Shown piece after piece: positions 1-11,700 of a DNA stretch of 64,000 bases. Position 1 is the first letter of the stretch; each line of letters starts with the position of its first letter. The position numbers were made by a program, and so were the translations under genes. The notes beneath the pieces were generated by a model. That model ran no database searches. It saw only the letters and a program-made list of their open reading frames with translations, and had not been told where the DNA came from. Where the stretch lies: positions 4,154,001-4,218,000 of the forward strand of contig NZ_CP036289.1 of assembly GCF_007748115.1 (NCBI RefSeq). Reading direction: 5' to 3'. The stretch is from Bremerella volcania (GTDB taxonomy: Bacteria; Planctomycetota; Planctomycetia; Pirellulales; Pirellulaceae).

Positions 1-1345
1 GAATTTCCTCCGGCTGGTCGATTCGCAGGACGACTTCAATCGGAATGAGAGGGCCTACGTTTGCTTCCAACCAGTCGTAATCTCGCAAGATGGGCGCATC
101 GGACCAAAACAGATCATGCAGTTGAGCTGACGTCGAGATCTTCCGCACACCAAACATTGAAATTAAAAGGACGACGAGAGAGCCTACGAAGATGGGCCAC
201 TTGGCAAAACTCATGTCTCGCGAAAGCGCATCCCAAACCGGTTGCAGCCGGGAAGCCGACGTGCTTTTGTGATGCCAGGTCGCTGGATCGATGGGAAACT
301 TGTACATCGCGGCGGGTACCCAAATCAGCAAAACGACCGCTGCAGCCAGGATGGATGCCGCCGCATACGCCCCAAAGTTGGTCACTGGACGGATCTGACT
401 GACGGTTAACGACAACATCCCGACCGCCGTCGTTCCGGCTGAAAGCAAGCAAGGAACCAGCGCGGAACGTAGTGCCCACCCGACCGATTCCTTCGCAGAA
501 CGCTCGGCAAGCGACTCTCGATAGTAGTTCATCAAGTGCACGCCTGAGGAAATGCTCAAGACGTACGTCAGGTTCGAGGCAAGCGTGAGCACCGAGTCCA
601 TTTGCTGGCCGCTGAAATACATGATGGCCATGCTGAGTTGCTCGCAGAAGATCGCCAGAACGAAAACGATGATCGTTGCCCTGGCACTGCGAAAACTGAC
701 CGCCATGATGAGAATGCACACGGCGAATGAACCAAGATTCAATGCGGCCAACGAACCTTTGCTGGCCTGATCAATCGCCACGCCGTCCAGCGTGGTACCT
801 GCGACAATGAGATCTTCGCGACTTAGCCCATCAACCTGATTGGCCGCCTCAAGCGCGAATTCAATCGCCGCGGCTCGGTCCTCTTCCCCTTGGGGCGAGA
901 CGACGGCGACAACACACGTCTGCTCCCCATCTTCACCGATCAACAACTGCTTGAGTCGATCTATTGCCAGGCTCTTCGGTAATTCCAGCGGCTCGGAGGT
1001 CAACGATTTCAGGGCATCTGGTCCGGTGATCACCTTACCAAACCAAACAACTTCCTTGCCATCGACTTCCATTGCTGAGCCAATTGCCTGAGCATATTGA
1101 GCGACCCGAGGGTCTTCCAGCGTGCATCCTTTCCAGCTCACCATCAGCAATTCGTCAGTACCGAATCGCTCGTAGAACCATATCAACCGCTGCGTTTCTT
1201 CAAACGTTTCCGGTAACCAGTCTTCGACCCGATTCTTGATGCCGTCCCATGCCCCTTTGGTCCCGATCATGACGATGGGAGTTACGGCCAGAAAGAATAC
1301 CAGGATGAACCAACCGAATCGGTCCTGCCACGAGGATTGGGACAT
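1..1345 (-). CDS. RND/MMPL-family membrane transporter, N-terminal part (runs off the window)
   Basis: The minus strand is open from an ATG at 1345 to the window edge, about 448 codons without a stop. The start MSQSSWQDRFGWFILVFFL gives a first membrane helix, followed by a periplasmic-type domain of roughly 170 residues. A run of hydrophobic helices begins near residue 190 (FAVCILIMAVSF) and includes SISSGVHLMNYYRES, ALVPCLLSAGTTAVGMLSL and AASILAAAVVLLIWVPAAMY. This is the layout of half an RND/MMPL transporter: one helix, a large loop, then a helix bundle with the conserved sterol-sensing-like helix pair. Such proteins export or move lipids and hydrophobic molecules using proton flow. The second half lies outside the window. 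It is divergent from the hydrolase gene, with 141 bases between. Substrate cannot be told. A link to the lipid-like gene cluster nearby is possible but not shown. Confidence 0.8.
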   Translation of the reverse strand, partial: MSQSSWQDRFGWFILVFFLAVTPIVMIGTKGAWDGIKNRVEDWLPETFEETQRLIWFYERFGTDELLMVSWKGCTLEDPRVAQYAQAIGSAMEVDGKEVVWFGKVITGPDALKSLTSEPLELPKSLAIDRLKQLLIGEDGEQTCVVAVVSPQGEEDRAAAIEFALEAANQVDGLSREDLIVAGTTLDGVAIDQASKGSLAALNLGSFAVCILIMAVSFRSARATIIVFVLAIFCEQLSMAIMYFSGQQMDSVLTLASNLTYVLSISSGVHLMNYYRESLAERSAKESVGWALRSALVPCLLSAGTTAVGMLSLTVSQIRPVTNFGAYAAASILAAAVVLLIWVPAAMYKFPIDPATWHHKSTSASRLQPVWDALSRDMSFAKWPIFVGSLVVLLISMFGVRKISTSAQLHDLFWSDAPILRDYDWLEANVGPLIPIEVVLRIDQPEEI

Positions 1346-1486
1346 GAAAAAAAACCAGGTTGCGAATCAATGGGCGACGACTAGCTGCGAAATTCGTCGA
1401 TTGAGAATAACACATGCATCGTGCTTGAAATAGGATGAAATAGGAAGGACTAGCATGGCGAACTCGGCATTTCTCGGGAACAATTC

Positions 1487-2320
1487 ATGATTCAAGTCGG
1501 AAAATGGCAAATCGACATCGTCTCTGGCGGACGCTTTTTACACGATGGAGGCGTGCTTTTTGGGATTGTCCCCAAGTCGATCTGGCAGACCGTCCAGCCA
1601 GCCGATTCGCAGAACCTGGTTCCCTTGGCGATGAACTGCGTCCTGGCCCGAAGCGACTCACACTGCGTACTTATTGACACCGGGCATGGTTCCAAGCTTT
1701 CGCCTCTGGATCGGAAATCGCACGGACTTTTGCCTGGTTGGCCGCTGCTCGACGAGCTTGCCGGGCTGGGTGTCACGCCCCAGCAGGTCGACCATGTCGT
1801 CCTCAGTCACTTGCACTGGGATCATAGCGGGGGAGCAACCTCCAAGGTGAATGGTTCGATTCAATCCACATTTCCCTCCGCCCAGTACGTCGTTAATCGA
1901 CAAGAGTGGGCTGACGCTACCTCGGGACAAGTTGAGAGATCCGGCGGCTACATGCCGGCGGATTTCCTACCGCTCGACGAGTCAGGACAGCTACGGTTAG
2001 TGGATCACCTGGAAGAGGTCGTGCCGGGTATCCAGGTCTTACAGACCGGAGGGCATACCCTGGGGCATCAAGCCGTGCTCGTTGAGTCCAAAGGAAACGG
2101 CCTGATCTACCTCGGAGACATCGGTCCCACGTCTCACCACATCAGAAAACTGTGGTGCACATCATACGACCTTGATCTGATTCGCACGCGAGAGGTCAAA
2201 AAGCAACTATTTGACTTCGCCGCTCAGAACTCTTATCGCGTTGTATGGAATCATGATGTTGATGTGCCCGTGAGCCGGATTGCCGTGCATCCGAAACGTG
2301 AATATCTGGTTGAGATTTAG
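1487..2320 (+). CDS. Metallo-beta-lactamase-fold hydrolase
   Basis: The 277-residue protein carries the metal-binding signature HLHWDHSGG (His108, His110, Asp112, His113). A second metal His lies in GGHTLGH near residue 200, then the bridging Asp in YLGDIG and a final His in the C-terminal HPKREYL. This pattern fits the group of cytoplasmic zinc hydrolases that includes N-acyl-homoserine lactonases and YtnP-like lactonases; no signal peptide is present. The family hydrolyses lactones, thioesters or phosphoesters, so the substrate is open. The start at 1487 begins MIQVGKWQIDIVSGG, a typical N-terminus for the group. It sits alone between the divergent transporter and the 467-base gap before the megasynthase. 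It could act on a lactone or thioester from the neighbouring cluster, but the gap argues for its own transcript. Confidence 0.85.
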   Translation: MIQVGKWQIDIVSGGRFLHDGGVLFGIVPKSIWQTVQPADSQNLVPLAMNCVLARSDSHCVLIDTGHGSKLSPLDRKSHGLLPGWPLLDELAGLGVTPQQVDHVVLSHLHWDHSGGATSKVNGSIQSTFPSAQYVVNRQEWADATSGQVERSGGYMPADFLPLDESGQLRLVDHLEEVVPGIQVLQTGGHTLGHQAVLVESKGNGLIYLGDIGPTSHHIRKLWCTSYDLDLIRTREVKKQLFDFAAQNSYRVVWNHDVDVPVSRIAVHPKREYLVEI

Positions 2321-2641
2321 ATTTTCCCAGATCGCAAGTAAAAACTTGGTATGCCCTTATCCAAGCACGCAAACAAACGTGTGACGCTCGATATTCGCGG
2401 TACGGAACATTACCCCCCAGTTTTCGCGTTTTTGAGGAATCGTACCCCACATAACCAAGAAGGATTTCCACCAAATCTCTTTTATTTCAGACACTTGCTG
2501 AGCCTACCCCCCATGATTTTCCATGGGAAAACCCCCGGTGTTTATTGCCTTCTTTACCCATTCTGTGTAATTATAGAGCTTCGTTGATCCTGCCTTTAGC
2601 GATGTAGCTAGCAAGTCCTACCCAATCGTTAATATTTGCTT

Positions 2642-2661
2642 AGTTCCAGCAGCTTGGAACT
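2642..2661. promoter_or_regulatory. Candidate operator dyad upstream of the megasynthase gene
   Basis: Perfect 7-base inverted arms AGTTCCA and TGGAACT are separated by six bases. The dyad ends about 125 bases before the chosen start of the megasynthase. Size and spacing fit a site for a dimeric regulator; no regulator gene is present nearby. Weak evidence on its own. Confidence 0.3.
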
Positions 2662-2673
2662 GCAGCGATCGGG

Positions 2674-2683
2674 TGTGTACACA
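2674..2683. promoter_or_regulatory. Palindrome TGTGTACACA upstream of the megasynthase gene
   Basis: A perfect 10-base palindrome directly followed by ATGTGCAC, about 105 bases before the start codon and 12 bases after the first dyad. The pair could form a composite regulatory site. A short palindrome can occur by chance. Confidence 0.25.
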
Positions 2684-2787
2684 TGTGCACGCATCAGGCA
2701 GACACGACACGGATGGAGTAAATCAATGTTCCATTGCGCTATGACCGAACGAAAGGAGGTGTCACGGTCGGCCTTCAGGATTTTTCG

Positions 2788-5700
2788 ATGTCAATCACGA
2801 CCGATCGAACCGATGTTCCGGTAGCGATTGTTGGTATGGCTTGCCGGCTTCCGGGCGCGGCAAATCTAGAGCAGTACTGGCAACTTATTTCTCAGGGCAA
2901 GTCCGCAGTTGGCGAGGTACCGCCGGATCGACTGAATCGAGAAATCTATTACCATCCCGAAAAGGGAACTCGGGGCAAAACATACTCCACCAAGGCTGCT
3001 CTCCTAACCGATCGTACGTTCAACCGTCAGCGTTGCCCGCTTCCGCAATCGCTGATCGAGTCGGTCGATAACACGCATCTACTTATGACGGAGGTCGCTG
3101 CCGAGGCCTTTCGGCACGCAGGCTACGATCCGTTTCAACTGCCCAATCGAAACGTTTCCGTCTTTATCGGTCACGCTCAGGGAAGCTCTCGGCTGGGAGA
3201 GTTAACGTTCCAGACCTACCTGGATGATGCGATTGCCCTGCTGGAACAAACGCCAGGCTTCCAGGAACTGCCGCTTGAAATGCGCCAAGCCGCCGAGCGG
3301 GAATTGCTGGCCGAACTGAATCAGCAGTTGCCGCCGGGTCCTGACTCCACACGCTTTCTGAATTGCAACATGGTTGCCGGGACCGTCGCCAAGGCTTTCG
3401 GCCTCGATGGTAGCTGGCTGGCATTGAACTCGGCATGTGCGTCTTCGCTTCACGCGATGCTGATGGGTGCCCGGGCCCTGCAGCGTGGTCGTGCCGACGC
3501 CGTGGTTGTGGGTGGAGCCTCCGACTGCAAATCAGACTCGCTGGTACTCTTTTCCAACGCGCAAACCTTGACGAAGGATGACAGCCGTCCGTTCGATGCC
3601 AATGCCGACGGTCTGATCATGTCGGAAGGGTACGTCGCATTGGTCATGAAGACGCTCGACCGAGCTATTGCCGACGGTGACCCGATCCAGGCAGTCGTCC
3701 GCGGGCTGGGTGTAGCCACCGACGGACGCGGCAAAAGCCTCTGGGCACCGCGGAAGGAAGGCCAAATGCGAGCGATGCGTCGTGCTTATCGCAGCGGTGC
3801 AGATGCTTCGCGTTTGCAATATCAGGAGTGCCACGCGACCGCGACCCAGGTTGGTGATGCCACCGAACTGGAAACGCTGCGCGAAGTGCTTCAGCCCCAA
3901 TTCGCACCGGGGAAGAAGATTCCGATTACCAGTGCCAAAGCCAACATTGGGCACTCGCTCGAAGCTGCTGGCATCGCGGGGATGATCAAGACGATCTTGT
4001 GCATGCAGCACAAGCAGTTCCCCGCCGCAATCAACATTCAGCAGTTGAATCCGAAAGTACCGTGGGACGATTCTCCATTCTTCGTACCGATGAAACCCGC
4101 TGTTTGGGAAGCCCCGGAAGATGGCGGCCCACGCTGTGCCGGCGTCAATGCGTTTGGCATCGGCGGACTGAACATGCATGTCGTGATCGATGAATACGTC
4201 GGCCAGACGACCGAACAGATTTGCGGACCAAGTAAACCTGCTGTGGAATCGGCCGAGGATCGAGCCATCGCCGTCGTCGGCATGGGGTGTATCGTTCCAG
4301 GTGCTGATGAACTCGACCAACTCTGGAACCTCGTTCAATCAGGCACCGATCCCAAGAGCCAGCCACCTGCTGATCGCTGGTCCGAACAGTCACGCGAGCG
4401 AGCAAACCGGGAAGGTTATTCTCCGCTGGGGGGCTTCATCGAAAAGTACGAGTACGATTGGCGTAAACATCGCGTCCCTCCCAAACAAGTCCAGGAAGCG
4501 GATCCGCTTCAGTTCATGTTTCTCGATGCCAGCGAGAAGGCCTTGGCCGATGCCGGCTACGATCGCGACTCCATCCCGAAAGAACTCGCAGGCGTCGTCG
4601 TCTGTACTGAATTCGGTGGCGATTTTTCTGATCAACTCGAGATGGGACTTCGAATTCCCGAAATGCAGGCCATCCTTGCGCGGCGGCTGGCCGAAAAGGG
4701 ATTGCCGCCTGAGCAAATCAGTACCATCAACGAGAACTTCAGCAAGCACCTGTTGAAGAAGTGGCCAGCGCTAGTTGATGAAACTGGCAGCTTTACCAGC
4801 AGTACGTTGGCTTCGCGGATTAGTAAAACGCTTGACCTCAAAGGGGGAGCCGTCGCTATCGACAGTGGCGCCACCAGTGGCATGTCCGGCATCGCCTTGT
4901 GCATCGACTCATTGCTCTCCGGCGACAACGACATGATGATTTGCGCCGCTGGTCAACGACGCATGGGCCCTACCATTTACGATGGTCTCAAAGCGGCTGG
5001 CTTGCTCAGCACAGATGGCCAAGCGAAAGACTTGTGGGACGCCGAATTCAGTGGCATTGTCCCAAGTGAAGGGGTTGCAGTCGTCGTACTGAAGCGTCTT
5101 GCCGATGCCCGTCGGGACGGGGACAAGATTCGCGCGGTTATTCGAGGTCTTGGCGTCGGCACGCATGACAACCCGGCTGAAGCCATGCGTTTGGCTGTTG
5201 AGCGATCCTCGGTGATGGCGGGCATCGACCCATCAGAAGTCGAATTCGTCGATCTAGAAACAGACGAGAGCCGTGAAGTTTGCTCGTCATCCTTGGCGAT
5301 GCTTGCTCATTCTCACGTCGAGGGAACACGGCAGCATCCGCTCAATCTCGCATCGACCACCGCCCAGTTCGGCCAAATGGGTGGCGGCGGTCCGATGCTG
5401 GCATTGGTTAAAGCCGCACTCGAGTCGCAAAAACAGGAAGTCGCACAAGGGATCGGTGTTCGGAAAGGAACGGGCCCGAACCTGGAATCCGTGCTTCGCG
5501 GAAACACCAAGCTGAGCCAACGAGGCCTCGGTGGTGTCGCCAACTGGGCCAAGGGTCAGGCTTTCTATCTATTGCTGGACAACGGTTCGCACGTTACGCC
5601 CAAGCCAGAAGCCGCGACTCCTGTCGTTGATCAGGCACCAGTAAATTCTGAGGCGAAGATCATCCGGCTTGGTGCGACCAGCCACCAACAATTGCTTGAG

Positions 5701-8700
5701 CGTCTTAGCGATGCCGTGAGCCGCGCCGAGTCGATCTGGAATGGTCCGTCTTCCGAGAAGTTCAACCCTGGTGATGCGTTTCGACTGGCGATCGTTGCGG
5801 ATAGCCTCGCTAGTTTTTCCAAGAAGCTCGTGATGGCGTCAAGCCAAATGGGGAATGCCTCGGCTCAGCAGGTTCTGGAACAACAAGGCATCTTCTATCG
5901 TCAGCGGCCACAAACACCACCTCGCGTTGCATTCGTGTTTCCGGGGCAAGGTTCGCAATACGAAGGAATGCTGAAGGAACTAGTCGCCGTCTCGCCAGAA
6001 GCAGCGAAGACCGTCGCCGAAGCGGACGCGGCCATGCAGCGTCAGGGATTCCCGACGTTTTCGCAGTTGGCCTGGGAAGTTCCCACCCAACTTGGCAAGG
6101 ACGTGTTTCAAACGCAGATCGCCATGCTGCTGGCCGACCTGACGTGCCTGGCAACGCTCAAGCAACAAGGGATTACACCTGATTTGGTTCTAGGACACAG
6201 TTACGGAGAATTTCCCGCACTGTACGCCGCTGGCGTTTGGAACCTGGACGATGTCATTCGCATGACGAAAGCTCGCTGCGATGGCATTCTGGCAACTTCC
6301 AAGAACGATGCCGGACTCTTGGCAACGACTGCCGCTCCTGACGAGATCAAGCGGCTCATTGCCGATTGCGGTTGCCAGGCCTACCTGGCCAACTTCAATG
6401 CTCCCGACCAGACCGTGATCGGCGGAAAGCTGGTCGCTCTGCAACAGTTGGCAACGGCGCTTAAAGCAAAATCCTACCCAGCTCGTATTTTGGCGGTACC
6501 GGCGGCGTTCCATACGCCCCTCATGGCAGGCTCCAGCCGGCTCTTGCAACAAGCGTTGGAAACCGCGTCACTTGCTCCTCCTTCGACTCCATTTGTCAGC
6601 ACGGTCGACAATCAACAAATCACCGATGTCGAACGCATCAAGCGAAATCTGGGGATTCAATTAACGACCCCTGTTAAATACGTCCCCTTGATTGAGCAGC
6701 TTGATCAAGAAGCTCCCACTGTGTTCGTTGAAGTCGGCCCTCAACAGACGCTGACCAAATTGAACCGAAAGATCTTGTCGGCCGAGGCCAACGTCATCGC
6801 TGTCGACAATCCCAAGCGAGGGGCCTTGGAGTCCCTACTGGGCGTTCAAGCACTGCTTGATTGCCTCGGCGTGGGGGAGGCTTCGGCCCAGCCCAAACCT
6901 TTCAAACCAAACTTTGTTTCTGAAACTTCTACAGCACCGCAGCGTGCTGCGAAATCCGCGTTAACACCTTCCCACGAGATGAACCTGATGGACGATATTC
7001 CGCACTTTGATGCGACCGAACGTCGAAGAGCAAAGATGCGAGGAGCTTCGGATCGCCCGGTAGCTGCCGCACCGCAGGCACAACCTGCCCCTCCGGCAAC
7101 TCCGCCTCAGCCTGTTGCTCCGCCGCCAGTCAGCCCGCCCAAGGTATCGACGCCGACTCAACCGGCCCCTACTAAGCCGCTCCCACCAATTACACCGCCA
7201 TCAGTCCCTGCGGCTCCGCAGCCGGTTGTTCCACCAGCCACGCCGTCGATGAACGGTTCGGGGAACCACTATACCAATGGCTCGGCGAACGGTTCGGCCA
7301 ACGGCGCAGCCGCCAAGTCCGCTCCAAAGTCCAACGCGGTGGATCTCGAAAAGTTCCTCGTGAACTTCGTCGTCGAGCAGACCGGCTATCCACCGGAAGT
7401 GGTCGACCTCGACGCCGACCTGGAAGCTGACCTGGGTATCGACAGCATTAAGAAGGCTCAGCTCTTCGGCGAGTTGCAGGAATACTTCGAGATCAGTACC
7501 TCAGCCACTGAGTTGTCGCTTGATGACTTCCCAACCCTACGGCACGTCGTCGACTTTCTGTCAGCCAATGGGGACGCAGCCAGTACGCCGGCAGCCGCCG
7601 CCCCACAGCCAGTTGCCGCGCCTCCGGTTCCGGCTCCAGCTCCGCAGCCAATTGCTCCTCCGGTAGCTGCACCAGCACCCCCAGCCGTCTCCCCGGAACC
7701 AGCGGCTCCGACAAACTCCACGAGCCCAGCCGAACTGGAAGCATTCCTGGTAAACTTCGTCGTCGAGCAAACGGGCTATCCGCCGGAAGTGGTCGACCTC
7801 GACGCCGACCTGGAAGCTGACCTGGGTATCGACAGCATCAAGAAGGCTCAGCTGTTCGGCGAGTTGCAGGAATACTTTGAAATCAGTACCTCGGCCACCG
7901 AGTTGTCGCTCGATGATTTCCCGACGCTGCGTCACGTTGTCGACTTCCTGTCGGCCAACGGACAGGCTTCGAGTTCCGCAGCGGCCTCTCCTGCCCCAGC
8001 CGCTATGGCCGCACCAATTCCGCCGCCACCGCCGGAACCTTCTCCCCCCATACCAGCACCTTTAACCAATGGTGCCACAAACGGATCAACCACCCCGGCG
8101 TCGGAATCTTCCGCCAACCCAGCCGAGTTGGAATCGTTCCTGGTAAACTTCGTCGTCGAGCAGACGGGCTACCCGCCGGAAGTGGTCGACCTCGACGCCG
8201 ACCTGGAAGCTGACCTGGGTATCGACAGCATCAAGAAGGCTCAGCTGTTCGGCGAGTTGCAGGAATACTTCGAGATCAGTACCTCGGCTACCGAGTTGTC
8301 GCTCGACGATTTCCCAACGCTCAGGCACGTGCTCGACTTCCTGTCGGCAAACGGCCAACAAGTCTCCGCGAACTCCAACGCCAACGAGGCATCGTCTTTT
8401 TCCCCGGCCGCTCCGGCGCCGGCCAGGGAAACTAAAACCATCGCGCCGGCCGTAGCTGCTCCTTCCACGGAAGTTGAAGCTACGGACATTACTGATAATG
8501 AGTCGAACGAGGGCACTTCGTCCCTGCAAACGGTCGCTGGTACCCCCTATGAAATGGGCTATACCCACGGCAGCGTGTTCCGTAGCGTTATCCGTCGAAC
8601 TTTGCAAACATATGCTGAGTATGTAGGTGAATCGGTCGACGAGTTGCCGGGATCGCGTCGCTGTCAGCAAGCCTATCAGTTGCTTTCTCCAGACCAACTG

Positions 8701-11700
8701 GATGAACTGCAAGGAATTGCGGATGCGGTCGAAGTTCCTCTGACTAATTTACTAGTTCATCACTTCGTCACGGCGGAACTCCTGTCTCAATCCGAACAGG
8801 TTGCTGCCGAAGGAGGTGATGAATCGGGCATGACGCATGCCGCCAGGATCCTATCCGAAGCAACCGGACCTCTACGGGAAACCATTCGTCTGGCGACGTT
8901 CCTGCGACAGCCGTTGGAAGGCATCCCTCACGTCGGCGTTACCGCCATTGGTACGGTTTATTGCGTGGGTGGGATGAACCGCGATGGTCTTGCCGCTACG
9001 GCAACCGGCGATCCCAATTTGTTCGAAATCCTGGGTACATCACCATCCCTCGAAGAGGCCATCGACACGACATCTTCGCTAGGAAGTCACCCGTATGGAA
9101 ACGTAACTCTCAGCGAGCCAAGGACGCAGCGCCTCGCGACGCTTGAACTTGCCCCGCAAGGTGTTCAGATTGCCAGTGACGGTCCCGTTGCGCGGCAGCG
9201 TCAACCAGAATTGGTTGCTGTCTCCACTGTTTCGTCTCTCTCGATGACCGATTCCAATTGGAGTGATGAAAAGCCAAGTCAACTGGTCGAACAAGATAAC
9301 CAGGACGCATTGGTCATCACCTTCGATTTCGCCGCGGAAACGCTTTCGGTAAAGCATCGCCTTGGTCAATCAGAGGCAGTCCCATACAATCTTGCCGCAT
9401 TGAAAGCGACGCCTGAGCCGAGATTGCGAAGTCAGAGAACCGTCGCCCGTCTCCCCCTCACGCCACCAAATGTCACGGCCCGCTTCGAGATGGAGATGCG
9501 TGATGCACCGTTGTCGGCTTCAGCGGTAGCGCGCATGACTTGGCATGGGGCCGCTATCGTATTGGGCTCGGGACAAATGGCCGATGCTCTCCTCGCGAAG
9601 CTGAGAGATAGCGGTGTCGTCGTCCATCACGTCGCAGATGCGATGAACCTGGATGCAGCCGTTTCGCAAGTGGAAGCAATCTGCGAAGCGGGGCCCGCAC
9701 CTCACCTGTTTATCACCACGGGGCGAGATGGCCATTCATCCGTCGCGATGGCCGACCAGGCGAAGTGGGAGTCGCAGCAACGATCAAGCATGGAGACGCC
9801 GCTATTCGTCTGCCAGAAGTGGCTGGCGATCGCCGACAAGCAAGGCTGGTTACCCCAAGCTACCGCGGTTGCCACGACCTCGCTCGGTGGCGACTTTGGC
9901 TTTAACTCGGGTTCAATCGGTGCTCATAGTGGAGCATTGACCGGGCTGATGAAAGCCATTTTCATCGAGTACACGGTAATGCGTGGCGGCCAAGGCCCCC
10001 GCGTGAAAGCATTCGATACTTGCGCAAGCGATTGCCCAGTTCAAGTTACCGAAAACATCTTCCGCGAACTGGCCTCCGGAAACCTCGACTACGAGGTCTC
10101 ATGGTCAGGCGGTTCGCGGCGTGTTCCGTTTGCCGTCGATATCGCCGCAGAGAGCGTCGCTGCCGACTCGAGTCTTCCTCATGGTGCCTGGGTAGTTACC
10201 GGTGGTGCACGTGGCATTACCGCTGCTTGCGCCTTGGAACTAGGCAAACGATATGGTTTGCGACTTCATCTGCTGGGAAGCAGCCCCCTTCCAGAAATCG
10301 ACCCAAGCTGGCGGTCCCTGGATGACGAAGGACTGAAGAAGCTCAAAGCAGAGACAATGATCGCTGCCCGCAAGGCTGGACAACCGGCTCCTCAAGCATG
10401 GGAACGGGTGCAGAAGAGTCTCGAGATTGATCGTTCACTGCGAGCGTTTAACGAAGCCGGCGTTTCGGCGACATACCATGTTTGCGATGTTTCCAGCCGC
10501 GATTCGCTTGCCAACGTGCTTGAGCACATTCGTCGTACCGATGGGGCAATCACCGGAATCTTGCACGGCGCCGGCATTGATAAATCGTGTCGCTTTGAAA
10601 AGAAAAAACTCGACGTCGTCCATGCCACGATCGGCATCAAAGCTGGCGGCTTGGTTCACCTGGCGGCTCTTACGCGTAAGGATCCGATTCGTCATGTGAT
10701 CGGATTCGGTTCGATCGCCGGCCGCCTGGGTAGCTTCGGTCAGGCTGATTACTGCCAGGCCAGCGATCTTCTATGCAAGTTGTTGGGTGCCTACCGTCGC
10801 CAGCGCCCTTGGGTTCGTGCCGTGGGCTTCCACTGGCATGGCTGGGACGAAGTCGGCATGGCGGCTCGTCCGGAAACGCAAAGCGTTTTGCAGGAAAAGA
10901 GTGACTTGACTCTCATGCCATTGGCCGAGGGACTGGGACACTTCATACGCGAAATCGAAGCCGACACGCCACGAAGCGAGATTCTGATCACCGAACGTCG
11001 TCACTGGAAGCGTTTCGCCGATGGCCTCGGTCAGTTGGCAGAAAGCAAACGCGACAATCCAGCCCAAGAGGTAGCACCTTCGCTCCCATCAACCGAGCCG
11101 CTAGGTCCTGCCGATGCATCGGTCGAGCTACGTACGCAGCGCTGCGAGCTGAAACTGATCGAAGCTCCTCTGGCTGACGGCAGTCCGGCGACTCCAACTT
11201 TCCGAACTCCGGTATGGATTGTGGGAGAGAACGCGGATGCTGTTGCGCTGGAGGCTAAATTGGCCGGACTCGGCGCCGAGGTGTATCGCTTTGGTGTTCG
11301 CGAAGACCTCGATGCCCAGTTGGCCGAGTTGGAAGGGTTGCATCCCGATCGTCCCGCGGGTCACTTATTCCTCCTCTCGACTCGCGATGCGGTGCAGGGG
11401 GATATGCTCTCGGCCGAAGCGATCGAGAAGCGGAGGCATGATGGGATCATCGCTCCGTTCTTTATCGCCCAAGCCTGGTACAAACGGCTGATCAAGTCGC
11501 CGGAGTACGGTCCTGGCACACTTGTCGCGGCGACGAGTCTTGGTGGTGACTTTGGCTTCGAGTCAACCGTTTCGCTGCCTGATGGCGGTGGCATGGCTGG
11601 CTTCGTCAAATCGCTGCATATCGAAGACTCACGGCGAGAAGAGCGTGCCGCACGCTGCAAAGTGATTGATACTCCTGCCAACGAGACGCCACAAACCGTT

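Larger units (their letters stand above)
2321..2787 (+). promoter_or_regulatory. Leader/promoter region of the megasynthase operon
   Basis: This 467-base stretch has no convincing gene. It is richer in A/T and in C-runs than its surroundings. Near its downstream end lie two dyads (2642-2661 and 2674-2683) and a near-perfect Shine-Dalgarno sequence at 2752-2760 that is not followed by an in-frame start at normal spacing. Any promoter of the nine-gene block should lie here, but no clear -35/-10 pair could be picked by eye. Confidence 0.45.

Noticed and set aside
2734-2787. Start of the megasynthase at TTG 2734
   Set aside because: The added residues are not KS-like, and ATG 2788 lies right before the conserved KS start with AGGA ahead of it.
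3532-4338. 268-codon frame on the minus strand
   Set aside because: Lies wholly inside the KS-coding part of the megasynthase; its composition is that of a reverse-frame shadow.
7339-8355. Regular repeats as a CRISPR-like array
   Set aside because: The repeats are long, in frame and code ACP domains.
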